Assembly: GCA_964371655.1 (NCBI GenBank)
Contig: CAYJOD010000011.1
Span: 1 to 64,000 of the forward strand
Length of the DNA stretch: 64,000 nucleotides
From: CAZGSN01 sp964371655
Lineage (GTDB): Bacteria > Desulfobacterota > Binatia > HRBIN30
Direction of reading: 5' to 3'
Below are positions 8,970 through 17,947 of the stretch, piece by piece (within the stretch, counting starts at the first letter, position 1; every line of letters begins with the position of its first letter). Below the pieces are notes generated by a model, which was given only the letters and a program-made list of their open reading frames with translations, had not been told where the DNA came from and did no database searches. Both the position numbers and the translations under genes were made by a program.

Positions 8970-9353
8970 TCACGTATTCCCGACCTTGTTGCGAGCCTCT
9001 TCCAGTTCGTGGTTCATGTTTCGAATCCGATGGGAGAGGGAGCGGAGGATGTTGAGAGCAAGAGTGGGGTCTTCCTTGACGCGACGCAGGAAGGTGCGGC
9101 GGTCCACGGTGAGGACGCGCGTTTCGCCCATGGCTCGTGCCGTGGCCGAGCGCCGCTGTTTCTCGATGATGGCCATCTCGCCGAACAGATCGCCCGCTTC
9201 GATGACCCCGACCGCGGTTTCGGAACCATCGGGCCTCTCCAGGACGATCTCGACCTGCCCGCGCTGCACGACGTACATGCAGTCGCCGATCTCTCCCTGG
9301 CGGGCAATCACCTCGCCGTTGCTGTACAGTTTTCCTAAGAGATTATCACGCAT
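8970..9353 (-). CDS. stand-alone cyclic nucleotide-binding domain protein
   Basis: A 127-residue protein that is almost entirely a cNMP-binding beta-roll: GEVIARQGEIGDCMYVV, then AGDLFGEMAIIEKQRRSATA, which is the phosphate-binding cassette with its conserved Glu and Arg, followed by a C-terminal helix. There is no helix-turn-helix, so it is not a CRP-type regulator. ATG at 9353 overlaps the upstream gene's TGA by eight bases, implying translational coupling. A longer open frame to 9506 lies inside the upstream gene and is not supported. It probably senses cAMP or a related ligand and modulates the flanking oxidoreductases, which is inference. Confidence 0.85.
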   Translation of the reverse strand: MRDNLLGKLYSNGEVIARQGEIGDCMYVVQRGQVEIVLERPDGSETAVGVIEAGDLFGEMAIIEKQRRSATARAMGETRVLTVDRRTFLRRVKEDPTLALNILRSLSHRIRNMNHELEEARNKVGNT

Positions 9354-10779
9354 CCGCGGCACCTCTCGAAGCTGGATTGTGAGTCGGCGTCCCGCCGCCC
9401 GAAACCAGATGGCGGAGCATCCCCGCGCCAAAAGCCGGGTGAGAAGCACGCCGCAGAATGTCGGTGTACGGGGCGCTGCCGCTAAACAGATCCCACAGGA
9501 TGCCACTCATCCGCCGCGGCCCTTCCGGCACGCTCTGCTCGGCGCACGTCATGCGGAAGATGGCGCGGCGGCAGACGGCATAGCGCTGCGCTACGTGACT
9601 TGCTGCGAAGATCATCTTCCCGATTCGATTGTCGTTGCTGATGGAGCGGCAGGTGGGCATGTAATGCCGTTCGAAATCGCTTGCCGCCACGCCGTTGAAA
9701 ATCGCCGTGCTCGCCGCCGCCTTCGCCGTACGATAGGCGGCCCCGATCCCGTCCTTGTACAGGCGAGCGACGCCTGCATCTCCGATCATGACAATGCGAT
9801 CGCCGTAGGGCCGGTGCGTGCCGCGGATGTTGATGCGCGGGAAACAGTGACAGCAGTTGGGAGGGGGCAGACCATTGGGAAAGCGCTCGCGTACCTCGCG
9901 TGTGGCGAGAAACGCCGCCACCAGATCATCGTCGATATCGTCGCCCAGCATGGCCAGGGTCACGAAGTCGCCCTTCGGAATCAGTGCGGCAAACTGCAGC
10001 CGCGGCAGATCGAGGAGAAAGACATGCATGGATTGGCCCAACCGCTGCGCGATCACCTCGCGACCGAGGCGGAACTCGCAGATGAAGGTCTTCACGGTCC
10101 CCGCCGCGGCCTCCGGGCGTCCTTCGGCTGCCAACAGGTCGCCCATGAGACGACTGTTCACACCGGACGCGACCACGGCCAGCTCGTACACGGCTCGATG
10201 ACCCTCGAGCGTCTCGACGCGGATGCGGCCATCCGGCTCGCGGTGCAAGCCGTGGACGAGCTGCGGCACGACCGTGGCTCCGCGCTCGACGGCCATCTTC
10301 TGCAGGAAACGATCAAAGCCGTCGATGCCGGTCGGCCCACCTAGACGAGGGCCATTGGCCCGGTACACGGCGGCGATGCGGCTCTGCGCGACGGGGGTAC
10401 GGATACGCACACTCCCCGCATCCATATGCAGCATGTACGAATCGATGCCGCGCTGCACGACCTCACCGGGGAGATTGATGCCGTCGGTGGCGAGCAGCTG
10501 GACGAGAGACTCCGAGACGATCCCCCCGCAGTGGTTGCAGCCGGAGGGGCCGCAGTGATCGAACTGGCGTGGCTCGAACAGATCCACACTCAAGTCGAGG
10601 TCGATGACCTCAGCCCAGCGCAGCAGGAAATAGCTGAATAGCGAGCCCGCCGGGCCGCCACCCAGAATTGCCACGCGATGACCGCTCTCGAGCCCGAGGT
10701 TCGAATCGTTCGCACCCGCTTGAGCGAGCTGTGCAGCTATATTTGGTCGTCGAAACACCCTGCTCCCGCCCGACACCAT
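9346..10779 (-). CDS. geranylgeranyl-reductase-like FAD-dependent oxidoreductase
   Basis: A 477-residue flavoprotein with an N-terminal dinucleotide fold (VAILGGGPAGSLFSYF), a Cys-rich insert (HCGPSGCNHCGG), an internal LGGPTGIDGFDRFL segment and the second FAD motif IVMIGDAGVARLYKDGIG. This fits the geranylgeranyl reductase/halogenase-like group of FAD enzymes. The GCNHC insert could bind a metal or Fe-S centre. The start at 10779 has GGAG seven bases upstream; an extension to 10848 lacks one. It heads a three-gene minus-strand cluster. The substrate is unknown; isoprenoid or quinone chemistry is possible. Confidence 0.8.
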   Translation of the reverse strand: MVSGGSRVFRRPNIAAQLAQAGANDSNLGLESGHRVAILGGGPAGSLFSYFLLRWAEVIDLDLSVDLFEPRQFDHCGPSGCNHCGGIVSESLVQLLATDGINLPGEVVQRGIDSYMLHMDAGSVRIRTPVAQSRIAAVYRANGPRLGGPTGIDGFDRFLQKMAVERGATVVPQLVHGLHREPDGRIRVETLEGHRAVYELAVVASGVNSRLMGDLLAAEGRPEAAAGTVKTFICEFRLGREVIAQRLGQSMHVFLLDLPRLQFAALIPKGDFVTLAMLGDDIDDDLVAAFLATREVRERFPNGLPPPNCCHCFPRINIRGTHRPYGDRIVMIGDAGVARLYKDGIGAAYRTAKAAASTAIFNGVAASDFERHYMPTCRSISNDNRIGKMIFAASHVAQRYAVCRRAIFRMTCAEQSVPEGPRRMSGILWDLFSGSAPYTDILRRASHPAFGAGMLRHLVSGGGTPTHNPASRGAADA

Positions 10780-11205
10780 TAGGGTCTCCGTGGCCAAGCG
10801 CGCCGCCCCATGAACACGGGACTCTGAACGGCAGAAGGCGTAGAGCACACTCCGTCGCGCAATTGAAGCCCCCCGCCGCCGCTAAGGACGCCCACCCCTC
10901 GCAGCGCACGCCGAGGGCCAGGTAACTCATCCGCACGATAAAATGATGCCCACGCCGCCACCAGTCGCCTCGCTCTCCACGCTGCGCGAGGCGCGGCTGC
11001 TGGGTCACTTTGATTTCGAATACGTTCTACGATTGATCATCCCGGGAGCGCGCGCGGCCCGCGCGCCGTGACGGAGCCCACAGGGGGTGGACGCGCGGTC
11101 CGCGCCCAGGCCGGCGGATACCTGTCTGCGTCGAGAAATCAAAGTGACCCCGATCGCAGCGCGTCGTTTTTTGACAGCTGCCGGCGAAAACCATAGAATC
11201 ACCCG
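10780..11205. other. divergent intergenic region
   Basis: About 425 bases between the divergent redox cluster and the DUF4499 gene. It should hold both promoters. I see no gene, repeat or clear operator here. Confidence 0.5.
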
Positions 11206-11553
11206 ATGTCCCGCCGCCACGCAACGCGCTCGCAACCGGAGTCGCTCGAACGGCCGCACGTTGGGTGGTGGATCGTCGTGCTCGGCGGAGCCAGCGTCTT
11301 GCTGCTGCTGGCGTTCGATGCCGGTGCCTATGCCACCTGGTGCACGACCGTCACACCGTTCGTGACACAAACCCAGCTGCGTGGCTTCCTGCTGTTTGCG
11401 GCGGTGGGGCATGTGGCCGAGGCGTTCTACGCCGTCCACCTCGCCCAACGGCTAGGGCTCCAAGAGGCCGCACCGGGCTTGTTTCTGCAGACACTGATGG
11501 TGGGATACCCGTCGTTGCGATTGCTGCTGCGTCGGGTTGGCCGCAGTCGGTAG
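11206..11553 (+). CDS. DUF4499 (TMEM254-like) small membrane protein
   Basis: A 115-residue membrane protein with three hydrophobic segments. GFLLFAAVGHVAEAFYA and LQTLMVGYPSLRLLLRR match the DUF4499 family shared with eukaryotic TMEM254. Its role is unknown. ATG at 11206 is the natural start. It stands alone between the redox cluster and a beta-helix lipoprotein. Confidence 0.75.
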   Translation: MSRRHATRSQPESLERPHVGWWIVVLGGASVLLLLAFDAGAYATWCTTVTPFVTQTQLRGFLLFAAVGHVAEAFYAVHLAQRLGLQEAAPGLFLQTLMVGYPSLRLLLRRVGRSR

Positions 11554-11783
11554 CCGTGCGCGTCCCAGCTCTTGACGTGTGACGATCCAGGGACCACGCG
11601 CCATCCACGCCGTCAGGCGCCAAAGCGTGCAAACGACGACGCGGCTACGATTTTCCGATCAAGGGTTTCGGGGCACTCGGCAAAATGGGCGATTCGCTTG
11701 ACATGTCCTTGGGCCTCGCCGTAATAGCCTAGGCCCTCCGATCTTGGATAGGGAATGTCTCGAAGCGTGTGGGGAGAATTCTT

Positions 11784-12923
11784 ATGAGATTGGCCCGTGT
11801 GAGCTTCTGTGCACTTCTGGTCTTGGCGATTGGCTGTGGCGACTCTGATCCCAGCGTGACGGCCGGTGGATCGACGGTCAGACCGGGACAGTCGATTCAG
11901 GCCGCGGTCGACGCCGCGGCACCGGGCGACACGGTCACGGTGCTGCCCGGGGACTACACGGAGACGCACCCGGGTACGGCCGCCGTACGGATCACCAAGC
12001 CTCTCAAGTTGATCGCCCAGAGTAATCTGCCGGGCGTCAAGGTTCGCATCTTGCCGAACCCAGGGCAGAGGAACGGCATTCTCGTTGAGCCCGCGAATGC
12101 AGGCGATCCTGATCTCGATGGTGTCGAAATCATCGGCTTCACCGTGGAGGGTTTCCAGAACAACGGTATCTGGCTGCGCCACGTGAACAACTTCAACATC
12201 GAGAACAACGAGTCGATCAACAATCTGGAGAACGGAATCTGGCCGACCCTTTCCGCGAACGGGCTGGTGAAGAAGAACGTCGCCTACGGCTCGCAAGACA
12301 GCGCGTTGTGGGTCGAGGCTTCCGAGAACGTCCGTGTCCTCGACAACGATTTTCATCACAGCCCGACGGGCCTCGAGATCACCGTCTCCAAAGAGGTGTC
12401 CGTGGAAAGAAACGACGTCCACGACAACACCGTTGGAATCGGCCTCTACCATCCCTCCGCGGCGGGACTGCCGCCGCTGCAGCCGCTCTCGGACAACGGC
12501 TACTGGCACATCGTCGACAACTACGTGCACGACAACAATGAGCCGAATAGCGCGCCGGCGGGATCGCAGTCGGCAGGGCTGCCGACCGGCGGCGGCATCT
12601 TGGTTCTCGGTGTCGACAACGTCGACATTCAGCGGAACCGGATCGAGAACAACGACTTCTTCGGGATTGCCATGATCGACTACTGTCTCGCTGTGGACGG
12701 AACCGATTTCTCCTGCTCCACGAATCCGCCCGAGGTCAGGGACACGTCGCCGGAATTCAACAAGTTCATTTCCAACACCCTGGTCCACAACGGCACCAAC
12801 CCCGAGCCCGGGCCATTCGCGTCGTCCGCGGGAGACCTGTTGGGAGTCGGCGGAAGGCATAACTGTTCCAGCGGCAACACGGCGACCATCGTCGTCTTCC
12901 AGCCACTCGTACCTGAGTGCTAG
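11784..12923 (+). CDS. right-handed parallel beta-helix lipoprotein
   Basis: A 379-residue secreted lipoprotein: lipobox LAIGC near residue 18, then VRPGQSIQAAVDAAAPGDT, the common entry to NosD/pectate-lyase-like beta-helices, then many Asn-rich rungs (NNGIWLRHVNNFNIENN, DNDFHHS, RNDVHDN, RNRIENNDFFGIA). Such folds bind or cleave polysaccharides or act as structural surface proteins; no catalytic set is evident. The ATG at 11784 is preferred over an upstream GTG because GGGGAG stands at the right distance. A C-terminal Cys pair may form a disulfide. Confidence 0.8.
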   Translation: MRLARVSFCALLVLAIGCGDSDPSVTAGGSTVRPGQSIQAAVDAAAPGDTVTVLPGDYTETHPGTAAVRITKPLKLIAQSNLPGVKVRILPNPGQRNGILVEPANAGDPDLDGVEIIGFTVEGFQNNGIWLRHVNNFNIENNESINNLENGIWPTLSANGLVKKNVAYGSQDSALWVEASENVRVLDNDFHHSPTGLEITVSKEVSVERNDVHDNTVGIGLYHPSAAGLPPLQPLSDNGYWHIVDNYVHDNNEPNSAPAGSQSAGLPTGGGILVLGVDNVDIQRNRIENNDFFGIAMIDYCLAVDGTDFSCSTNPPEVRDTSPEFNKFISNTLVHNGTNPEPGPFASSAGDLLGVGGRHNCSSGNTATIVVFQPLVPEC

Positions 12924-13250
12924 AGCCGGCGCCGAGCGCGACTGGGCGCTCGGCTCGCGATGGGGACACCTCGGCCGTGGGGTGACGTGCGCGTCGTTGC
13001 GACTGTGCTCCGGCGCTGTGAGTTTGTGAATAGATCGATTCAGGGCCTACGCCGAACCTCGGTGCGCCCAGCGCACCCTACAAATCCCTCGTCTTTTCAG
13101 GATCTCCGTAGGGTGCGCCGCGCGCACCAAAGTCTGGCGGACGGGGCCATTGGATTTATTCACAAACTCTGTGCCCCGGCCCGATCGTGTCTGCGTCGCG
13201 GAAGGCGAAACGAGCTTCCGCTCGCAACAGCCAGAGGCTAGTGAGCGAGG
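12924..13250. other. spacer occupied by a MITE-like element
   Basis: No gene is seen. Most of the interval is the 146-bp inverted-repeat element at 13022-13167. Confidence 0.6.
13022..13167. mobile_element. MITE-like element with terminal inverted repeats
   Basis: Terminal inverted repeats GTTTGTGAATAgATC and GTTTGTGAATAaATC match at 14 of 15 bases. An inner pair of about 21 bases (GGTGCGCCCAGCGCACC and GTAGGGTGCGCCGCGCG, complementary) gives a nested hairpin. The 146-bp element has no coding capacity. A related inner arm recurs at 51978-51998 next to a truncated cytochrome gene. This looks like a non-autonomous element; no cognate transposase is in the window. Confidence 0.65.
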
Positions 13251-15605
13251 ATGCCGAAGGATCGTGGTTCGGTCGTGGTCGCCGCAGCCATTCCCATTGC
13301 TCTCGCCGTGAGCCTGTTCGTGGCCCTCGGCGTCGCTGCCGCCCCCGCCGTGGCCGCGACGACCGACGCAAACCTGCAGATCACGTATCCGTTGGAGGGA
13401 ACGCTGTTCCCCCCCGAGAGCGTGGCTCCGACTTTCGTGTGGGAGGAGAAGACCCGAACCGTCGAGCGCTGGTCCGTCGTGGTGCGCGACGACAGCGGTC
13501 GCGAGGTGCTGCGGGATTCCGTCGACGCGCCACACTGGAGACCTTCGGAGGATCGCTGGAGGCAGATCAAGCAGCGGGGCTCGGAACACGATGTCGAAGT
13601 GAGCGTCGCCGGCAACAGCCGGAGCACGGGTGCGACCGTCTTGTCATCCGCACGCGTGCACATTCGCACCTCCAAGGACAAGGTCGGAGATTCGCTCTTC
13701 TATCGAGAAGTGCCGCTGCCGTTTCTGACGGCCGTGCAGGATCCAGCTCGTATCCGTTGGCGCTTCGGAACCATCGATGCGGAGGCTGGCCCGCCGATCG
13801 TCCTGCAGAACTTGCCCGTGTGCGGGAACTGTCACTCCTTCGCAGACAACGGAAGTATTCTCGGGCTCGACGTCGATTACGGCAACGACAAGGGCGCCTA
13901 CGGAATCATGCCGGTGTCGAAGCACATGGTGATGGACGACGCGAAGATCATCACCTGGGCGGACTACAAGCGCGAGGACGGCGAGCTCACCTTCGGGTTG
14001 TTGTCGCGGGTTTCTCCGACGGGACGCTACGTGATCAGCACGGTCAAGGACCGTTCCGTGTTCGTCGCCATCCCGGACCTCATGATCTCGCAGCTCTTCT
14101 TTCCGATCAAAGGCATTCTCGTCGTCTACGATCGGGAGACGAAGACGTTTGCGCCGTTGCCAGGGGCTGACGACCCGCAGTACGTGCAGACCAACGCGGT
14201 GTGGAGCCCCGACGGCAAGGAGATCGTGTTCGCCAGAGCCAAGGCCTACCACGCCGAGCGTCTCGACCAGCAAAATAGCGCCGTGGTCGATGAGAAGGAC
14301 GTCCCGGAATTCACCGTTGAGAAGAAGCCCTTTCGCTACGATCTCTACCGGATCCCGTTCAACGACGGGAAGGGCGGCAAGCCGGAGCCGTTACCAGGCG
14401 CGTCGGACAACGGCATGAGCAACTTCTTCCCGAAGTACTCGCCCGACGGCAAATGGATCGTCTTCTGCAAAGCCAAGAGCTACATGCTGCTGCAACCCGA
14501 CAGCGAGCTTTACATCATCCCAGCGGCGGGCGGCGTCGTCAGGCGCCTGCGCTACAACACTGCGCGCATGAACTCCTGGCACAGTTGGTCGTCGAACAGC
14601 CGCTGGCTGGTGTTCTCCTCGAAGGTCAACACGCCGTACACGCAGCTGTTCCTCACGCACATCGATCCGAACGGAAACGATAGCCCGCCGGTGCTGCTGG
14701 AGCGCTTCACCTCACCCGACCGCGCCGCGAACATTCCGGAGTTCGTCCGGCTACCCGGCGATGCCATCGCCGACATTCGCGAGCAGTTCCTGGATCCGTA
14801 CTCGTTCCTGCGCGCCGGCATGGCCAACGAGCATACCGGCGACCACAAGGGCGCGGAGCGTGCCTATCGGCAAGGGTTGGAGCTTGCTCCCGACGACGCC
14901 GAGTTGCGCAACGCGCTGGGATGGACGCTGTTCCAAGACGGCCGGACCGTGGAGGCGGAGGCGGAGTACAAGCGCGCGCTGGCGGTCGATCCGAATCACG
15001 CCAAGGCGCACAACAACCTGGCGCTGGCCATGGTAGAGCTCGGTCGGCTCGAGGAGGCGGCCACTCATTTCAAGAAGTCACTCGATCTCGAGCCCAGAGC
15101 GGAAATCTACAGCGACTTCGGATTCACCATGGCACGGCTGGGTAAAGCGGATGAGGCGCGCGCCGCCTACCGGAAGGCAATCGAGCTCGATCCAAACTGC
15201 CCGTCGGCACATTTCAACCTGGCCGTAAGCTTCGTGCAGGCTGGTAACTTTGAGGAGGCCGAGTCGCACTACCGCCAAGCGCTCCCACGAAGGCCCACGG
15301 CTGAGACCCACAACGGCCTCGGGTACGCGCTCGCCCGACAAGATCGTACGGACGAGGCGGTTGCAGAATTTCGAAAGGCAATCGACGTCGACCCGAAATT
15401 CACCCCTGCCTACAACAACCTCGCCGATTCACTGGCGCAGCAGGGGAAGCTCGAAGAAGCGGAGAATGTCTACAAGCGCTCGCTCGCGGAGAAACCCAGC
15501 GCCGCCGTGTACAACGCCCTAGGCGTTCTCTTGCGCAAGCTCGGCAAGATGGACGAGGCGGCGGAGCAATTCGCTAAAGCGAAAGCCCTGGATTCGGCTC
15601 GCTGA
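13251..15605 (+). CDS. exported heme-motif/TolB-propeller/TPR protein
   Basis: A 784-residue protein with an N-terminal signal segment (cleavage near AVAATTDA). In order: a Ig-like stretch (about 40-150), a single CGNCHSF c-heme motif near residue 190, a TolB/PD40-type propeller (WSPDGKEIVFARAKAY, YSPDGKWIVFCKAK, WSSNSRWLVFSSK; about 210-500), and at least seven TPRs from about 520 (for example ALGWTLFQDGRTVEAEAEY) to the end. It probably acts in the periplasm as a scaffold or sensor around a c-type heme. Its partner is unknown. No operon neighbour lies close. Confidence 0.8.
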   Translation: MPKDRGSVVVAAAIPIALAVSLFVALGVAAAPAVAATTDANLQITYPLEGTLFPPESVAPTFVWEEKTRTVERWSVVVRDDSGREVLRDSVDAPHWRPSEDRWRQIKQRGSEHDVEVSVAGNSRSTGATVLSSARVHIRTSKDKVGDSLFYREVPLPFLTAVQDPARIRWRFGTIDAEAGPPIVLQNLPVCGNCHSFADNGSILGLDVDYGNDKGAYGIMPVSKHMVMDDAKIITWADYKREDGELTFGLLSRVSPTGRYVISTVKDRSVFVAIPDLMISQLFFPIKGILVVYDRETKTFAPLPGADDPQYVQTNAVWSPDGKEIVFARAKAYHAERLDQQNSAVVDEKDVPEFTVEKKPFRYDLYRIPFNDGKGGKPEPLPGASDNGMSNFFPKYSPDGKWIVFCKAKSYMLLQPDSELYIIPAAGGVVRRLRYNTARMNSWHSWSSNSRWLVFSSKVNTPYTQLFLTHIDPNGNDSPPVLLERFTSPDRAANIPEFVRLPGDAIADIREQFLDPYSFLRAGMANEHTGDHKGAERAYRQGLELAPDDAELRNALGWTLFQDGRTVEAEAEYKRALAVDPNHAKAHNNLALAMVELGRLEEAATHFKKSLDLEPRAEIYSDFGFTMARLGKADEARAAYRKAIELDPNCPSAHFNLAVSFVQAGNFEEAESHYRQALPRRPTAETHNGLGYALARQDRTDEAVAEFRKAIDVDPKFTPAYNNLADSLAQQGKLEEAENVYKRSLAEKPSAAVYNALGVLLRKLGKMDEAAEQFAKAKALDSAR

Positions 15606-15658
15606 GGTACAGCGCGGCGCACCGGCCGCAATCAACGGTTCTTGATCGCAGTCCTTGC

Positions 15659-16171
15659 TCACGGGAGCGAGCAATCGTTCAGGGCATGGTTTGTCGCAGC
15701 CACGATCTCATTCACGGTTATGGCCTCGGAGCTGCCCCCGTGACCGGCCGGGCAGCCGCTCAACGGCAGGTTGCCCAGGGCGATGTTCACGAAGGTGACG
15801 AGCTCAGTTGCCGTGACCCCGCCGCTGCCATCACAGTCGCCCGTGCACAGAGGCGGTGTCGGTGTTGGTGTCGGTAGGCCGAGGCCGGCAAGGTAGGCAG
15901 CAGTGCCGTCAACGTCGTCGACTATGGCACCTTGGCGAACCATGGATTGGATGGAAGCAACCCAGCGCACTTTACTCCTGCCATTCACTCTTTGTGTCTC
16001 GCCTACCTTGCCGGAGTCGGTGGAAACCACGATCCCATTGACGATCAGCGCATGGCAGGGACCGCAGGATGCCGAGACCTCGGCCGGAGTCACGGCCCTA
16101 GCGCCGGTGGATAGCGGGCCAACGACAAGTATCGCGATGTACACGGCCCATCTTCGCGCGTTATTCATCAT
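15659..16171 (-). CDS. exported cytochrome-c-like protein with dockerin-like tail
   Basis: About 170 residues: signal peptide (WAVYIAILVVGPLSTGARA), one CGPCH heme motif, a short cytochrome-like domain, a PTPTPT linker and a C-terminal dockerin-like pair (CTGDCDGSGGVTATELV with NIALGN, then AITVNEIVAATNHALNDC). The Ca-binding Asp pattern is visible in the first repeat. The tail could attach the heme domain to cohesin-bearing proteins such as the one at 18230. The start is uncertain: two adjacent ATGs near 16171 lack a good ribosome site, and the frame is open to 16315. Confidence 0.65.
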   Translation of the reverse strand: MMNNARRWAVYIAILVVGPLSTGARAVTPAEVSASCGPCHALIVNGIVVSTDSGKVGETQRVNGRSKVRWVASIQSMVRQGAIVDDVDGTAAYLAGLGLPTPTPTPPLCTGDCDGSGGVTATELVTFVNIALGNLPLSGCPAGHGGSSEAITVNEIVAATNHALNDCSLP

Positions 16172-16254
16172 ACGAAGGGCATGAATTGCGTGCCCGTCGC
16201 CCCTTTTCAAGTGCTTCGGAGAACTTAGAGGTTGTGAGCCCGAAAACAACAATT

Positions 16255-16427
16255 GAACCACAGATGGACGCCGATGAACGCTGATACGGTCCTGGAGCCA
16301 CGGAAGACAATCCACAGATGACGCCGATGACGCAGATGATTTTCTGACTCATCTCCGTCATCTGTGTCATCTGACGATTGGCGTTTGTCAGTGTGCATCG
16401 GCGGTTTCAACTGAGTTCTTCCGGTTA
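16255..16427. repeat. word-iterated hairpin, CAGATGACGC type
   Basis: The left arm carries CACAGATGgACGCCGATGA and CACAGATGACGCCGATGAC. The right arm carries the complement as iterated CATCTCCGTCATCTGTGTC words, ending in GGTTTCAACTGAGTTCTTCC. A related single right end is seen at about 27525-27578 (GGTTCCAACTGAGTTATTCG). Confidence 0.7.
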
Positions 16428-16639
16428 AATCGAATTCGCGCGTGGCAGAATGGGACAGGCTCCTTGGCATTTCAGCATGTTAGGGGTCCTGTCCCCCTCG
16501 TACTGGCAGATTTATTCACAGTCATCATGAAGCTGACGCTTTGCCCGAGAGGATGAAGACTCGGTTCCCGAGCCCCCAGCCCCGAGTCTCCAGCCCCCAT
16601 TTTCAAAGCAGACTCTTCGCTTGCTGCGCTCGCAAGCTG

Positions 16640-16732
16640 GGTTGGGATAAAGGGACCGAGGGGCAGAGGGAAGAAATGCCGACCATCGGATTTCTTCCCT
16701 TTGCCCCTGATCCCTTTGCCCCTTTGTCCCCT
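16640..16732. repeat. word-iterated hairpin, GGGGCAGAGGGAAGAA type
   Basis: The arms AGGGACCGAGGGGCAGAGGG-AAGAAAT and ATTTCTTCCC-TTTGCCCCTGATCCCT are nearly complementary over some 26 bases around a 12-base loop, with further CCCTTTGCCCCTTTGTCCCC words outside. There is no U-tract and no adjacent stop codon, so it is not a plain terminator. Confidence 0.7.
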
Positions 16733-16798
16733 ACGCAGTGCGTCATTGTGTAATTTCCGAGACGTTTCAATTAGCGGCGTTGGTCGCTCGCTGTATTT

Positions 16799-16940
16799 CA
16801 GCGCGGCCCGCTGGCCGCAACCAAATTGCCGCGCTTCGCATATCGCGAATCGCTGGTCGCGTATCGCTCGGAAAACAGAAGTGCGGTCCGACGATACGCG
16901 ATATGCCATATGCGATACGCGTTCGAAAATCTTCGCGCTA
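16799..16940. repeat. 142-bp dispersed hairpin repeat, copy 2
   Basis: This is the inverted near-identical copy of 58-199. It includes the same CGATATGCCATATGCGATAC words and the same loop. Confidence 0.8.
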
Positions 16941-17167
16941 CGCGACGATCCCGGAGATTCGTAAACCAGGGCGTCGCCGATGTTGCCGTTGCCAGGGCCG
17001 CCGCCTACACCTGCCCGCGTCATTTCGCGTGGCCGGACCTTCTCCGCCGAATTTCTCTGTTTGACGTTCTCGCTTGCGCGGACTGTCGTGGGCGGCTGCG
17101 CTTGGTGGCGACGATTGCCCCTTCGATCCGTCCGCTTCCAAGTATTCGGAGGCCGAAGCCGGAAAGG

Positions 17168-17947
17168 TCAGGCCGCTTTGGCATAGGCAAGGATCTCGTC
17201 GGCGAGAGTTCGATAGGACTCCGCCAGGGGTGATTTAGCGTCGTAGTCGAGGATGGATTGTCCGGAAACCACGGACTCTTTCGCGCGCACCGAATATCGG
17301 ATCACCGACTTGAACGTTCGATCACCGAAGGCCGCCCGCACTTCTTTGAGCACGTCTCTGGAGTGGCTGGTGCGGACGTCGAACATGGTGACGAGCACAC
17401 CCAGGAGCGAAAGCTTCGGGTTGAGCTTGTGACGAACCTTCTCGATGGTAGCGAGCAGCAATTCCGCGCCGCGCATCGCGAGATAATCGCTCTGCAGGGG
17501 AATGAGCACCGAGTCGGCCGCCGCCAGAGCATTGGTGGTGAGAAGGCCGAGCGATGGTGGACAATCGATGAGGATATAGTCGTAACGACCCAGAACAGGC
17601 TTCAGCGCATCCCCGAGGGCGCGCTCGCGATTCATCTCGGAGAAGAGTTCGAGCTCGGCTTTCGAGAGGTCGATCGACGCCGACGCGACGTCGACGGCAT
17701 TCATCCGAGTCGAAAGGATGATGTCGCTGATCGTGATGCGCGGCTTCGTGTCGAGCAGAACGTCGTAGATCGTGGAAGCCAGCTCACGGACATCGAGCCC
17801 GAGACTGATGGTCAAGCTGCTTTGTGGATCGAGGTCGCAGAGCAAGACCTTCTGGCCACGCTCCGAAAGAGCGTGGCCGAGGTTGAGGCAGGTGGTGGTT
17901 TTAGCGACGCCGCCCTTTTGGTTGGCGATTGCGATGATGATGCTCAT
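17168..17947 (-). CDS. parA: ParA/Soj-family ATPase
   Basis: A 259-residue ParA-type ATPase used for partitioning DNA or cargo. The deviant Walker A IANQKGGVAKTTT stands at the N-terminus, with the Walker A' region LLCDLDPQSSLT, and YILIDCPPSLGLLTTNAL as Walker B. The start at 17947 is taken from homology; the open frame extends to 18181 without support and no strong ribosome site is seen. No parB, parS or obvious cargo gene is adjacent, so this may be an orphan ParA that positions something other than the chromosome. Confidence 0.85.
   Translation of the reverse strand: MSIIIAIANQKGGVAKTTTCLNLGHALSERGQKVLLCDLDPQSSLTISLGLDVRELASTIYDVLLDTKPRITISDIILSTRMNAVDVASASIDLSKAELELFSEMNRERALGDALKPVLGRYDYILIDCPPSLGLLTTNALAAADSVLIPLQSDYLAMRGAELLLATIEKVRHKLNPKLSLLGVLVTMFDVRTSHSRDVLKEVRAAFGDRTFKSVIRYSVRAKESVVSGQSILDYDAKSPLAESYRTLADEILAYAKAA

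Larger units (their letters stand above)
16172..17167. other. 1-kb gene-free repeat nest
   Basis: No gene is supported. The stretch contains successive word-iterated hairpins (16255-16427, 16640-16732, 16799-16940) and a short tract of iterated GAGCCCCCAGCC-like words at about 16574-16604. Open frames across it are shadows of these repeats. Confidence 0.65.

Noticed and set aside
8929..10344. 471-codon plus-strand frame opposite the flavoprotein and cNMP gene
   Set aside because: Antisense shadow of genes with clear FAD and cNMP motifs.
16472..17023. 183-codon minus-strand frame
   Set aside because: It runs through several non-coding hairpin repeats and has no domain resemblance.
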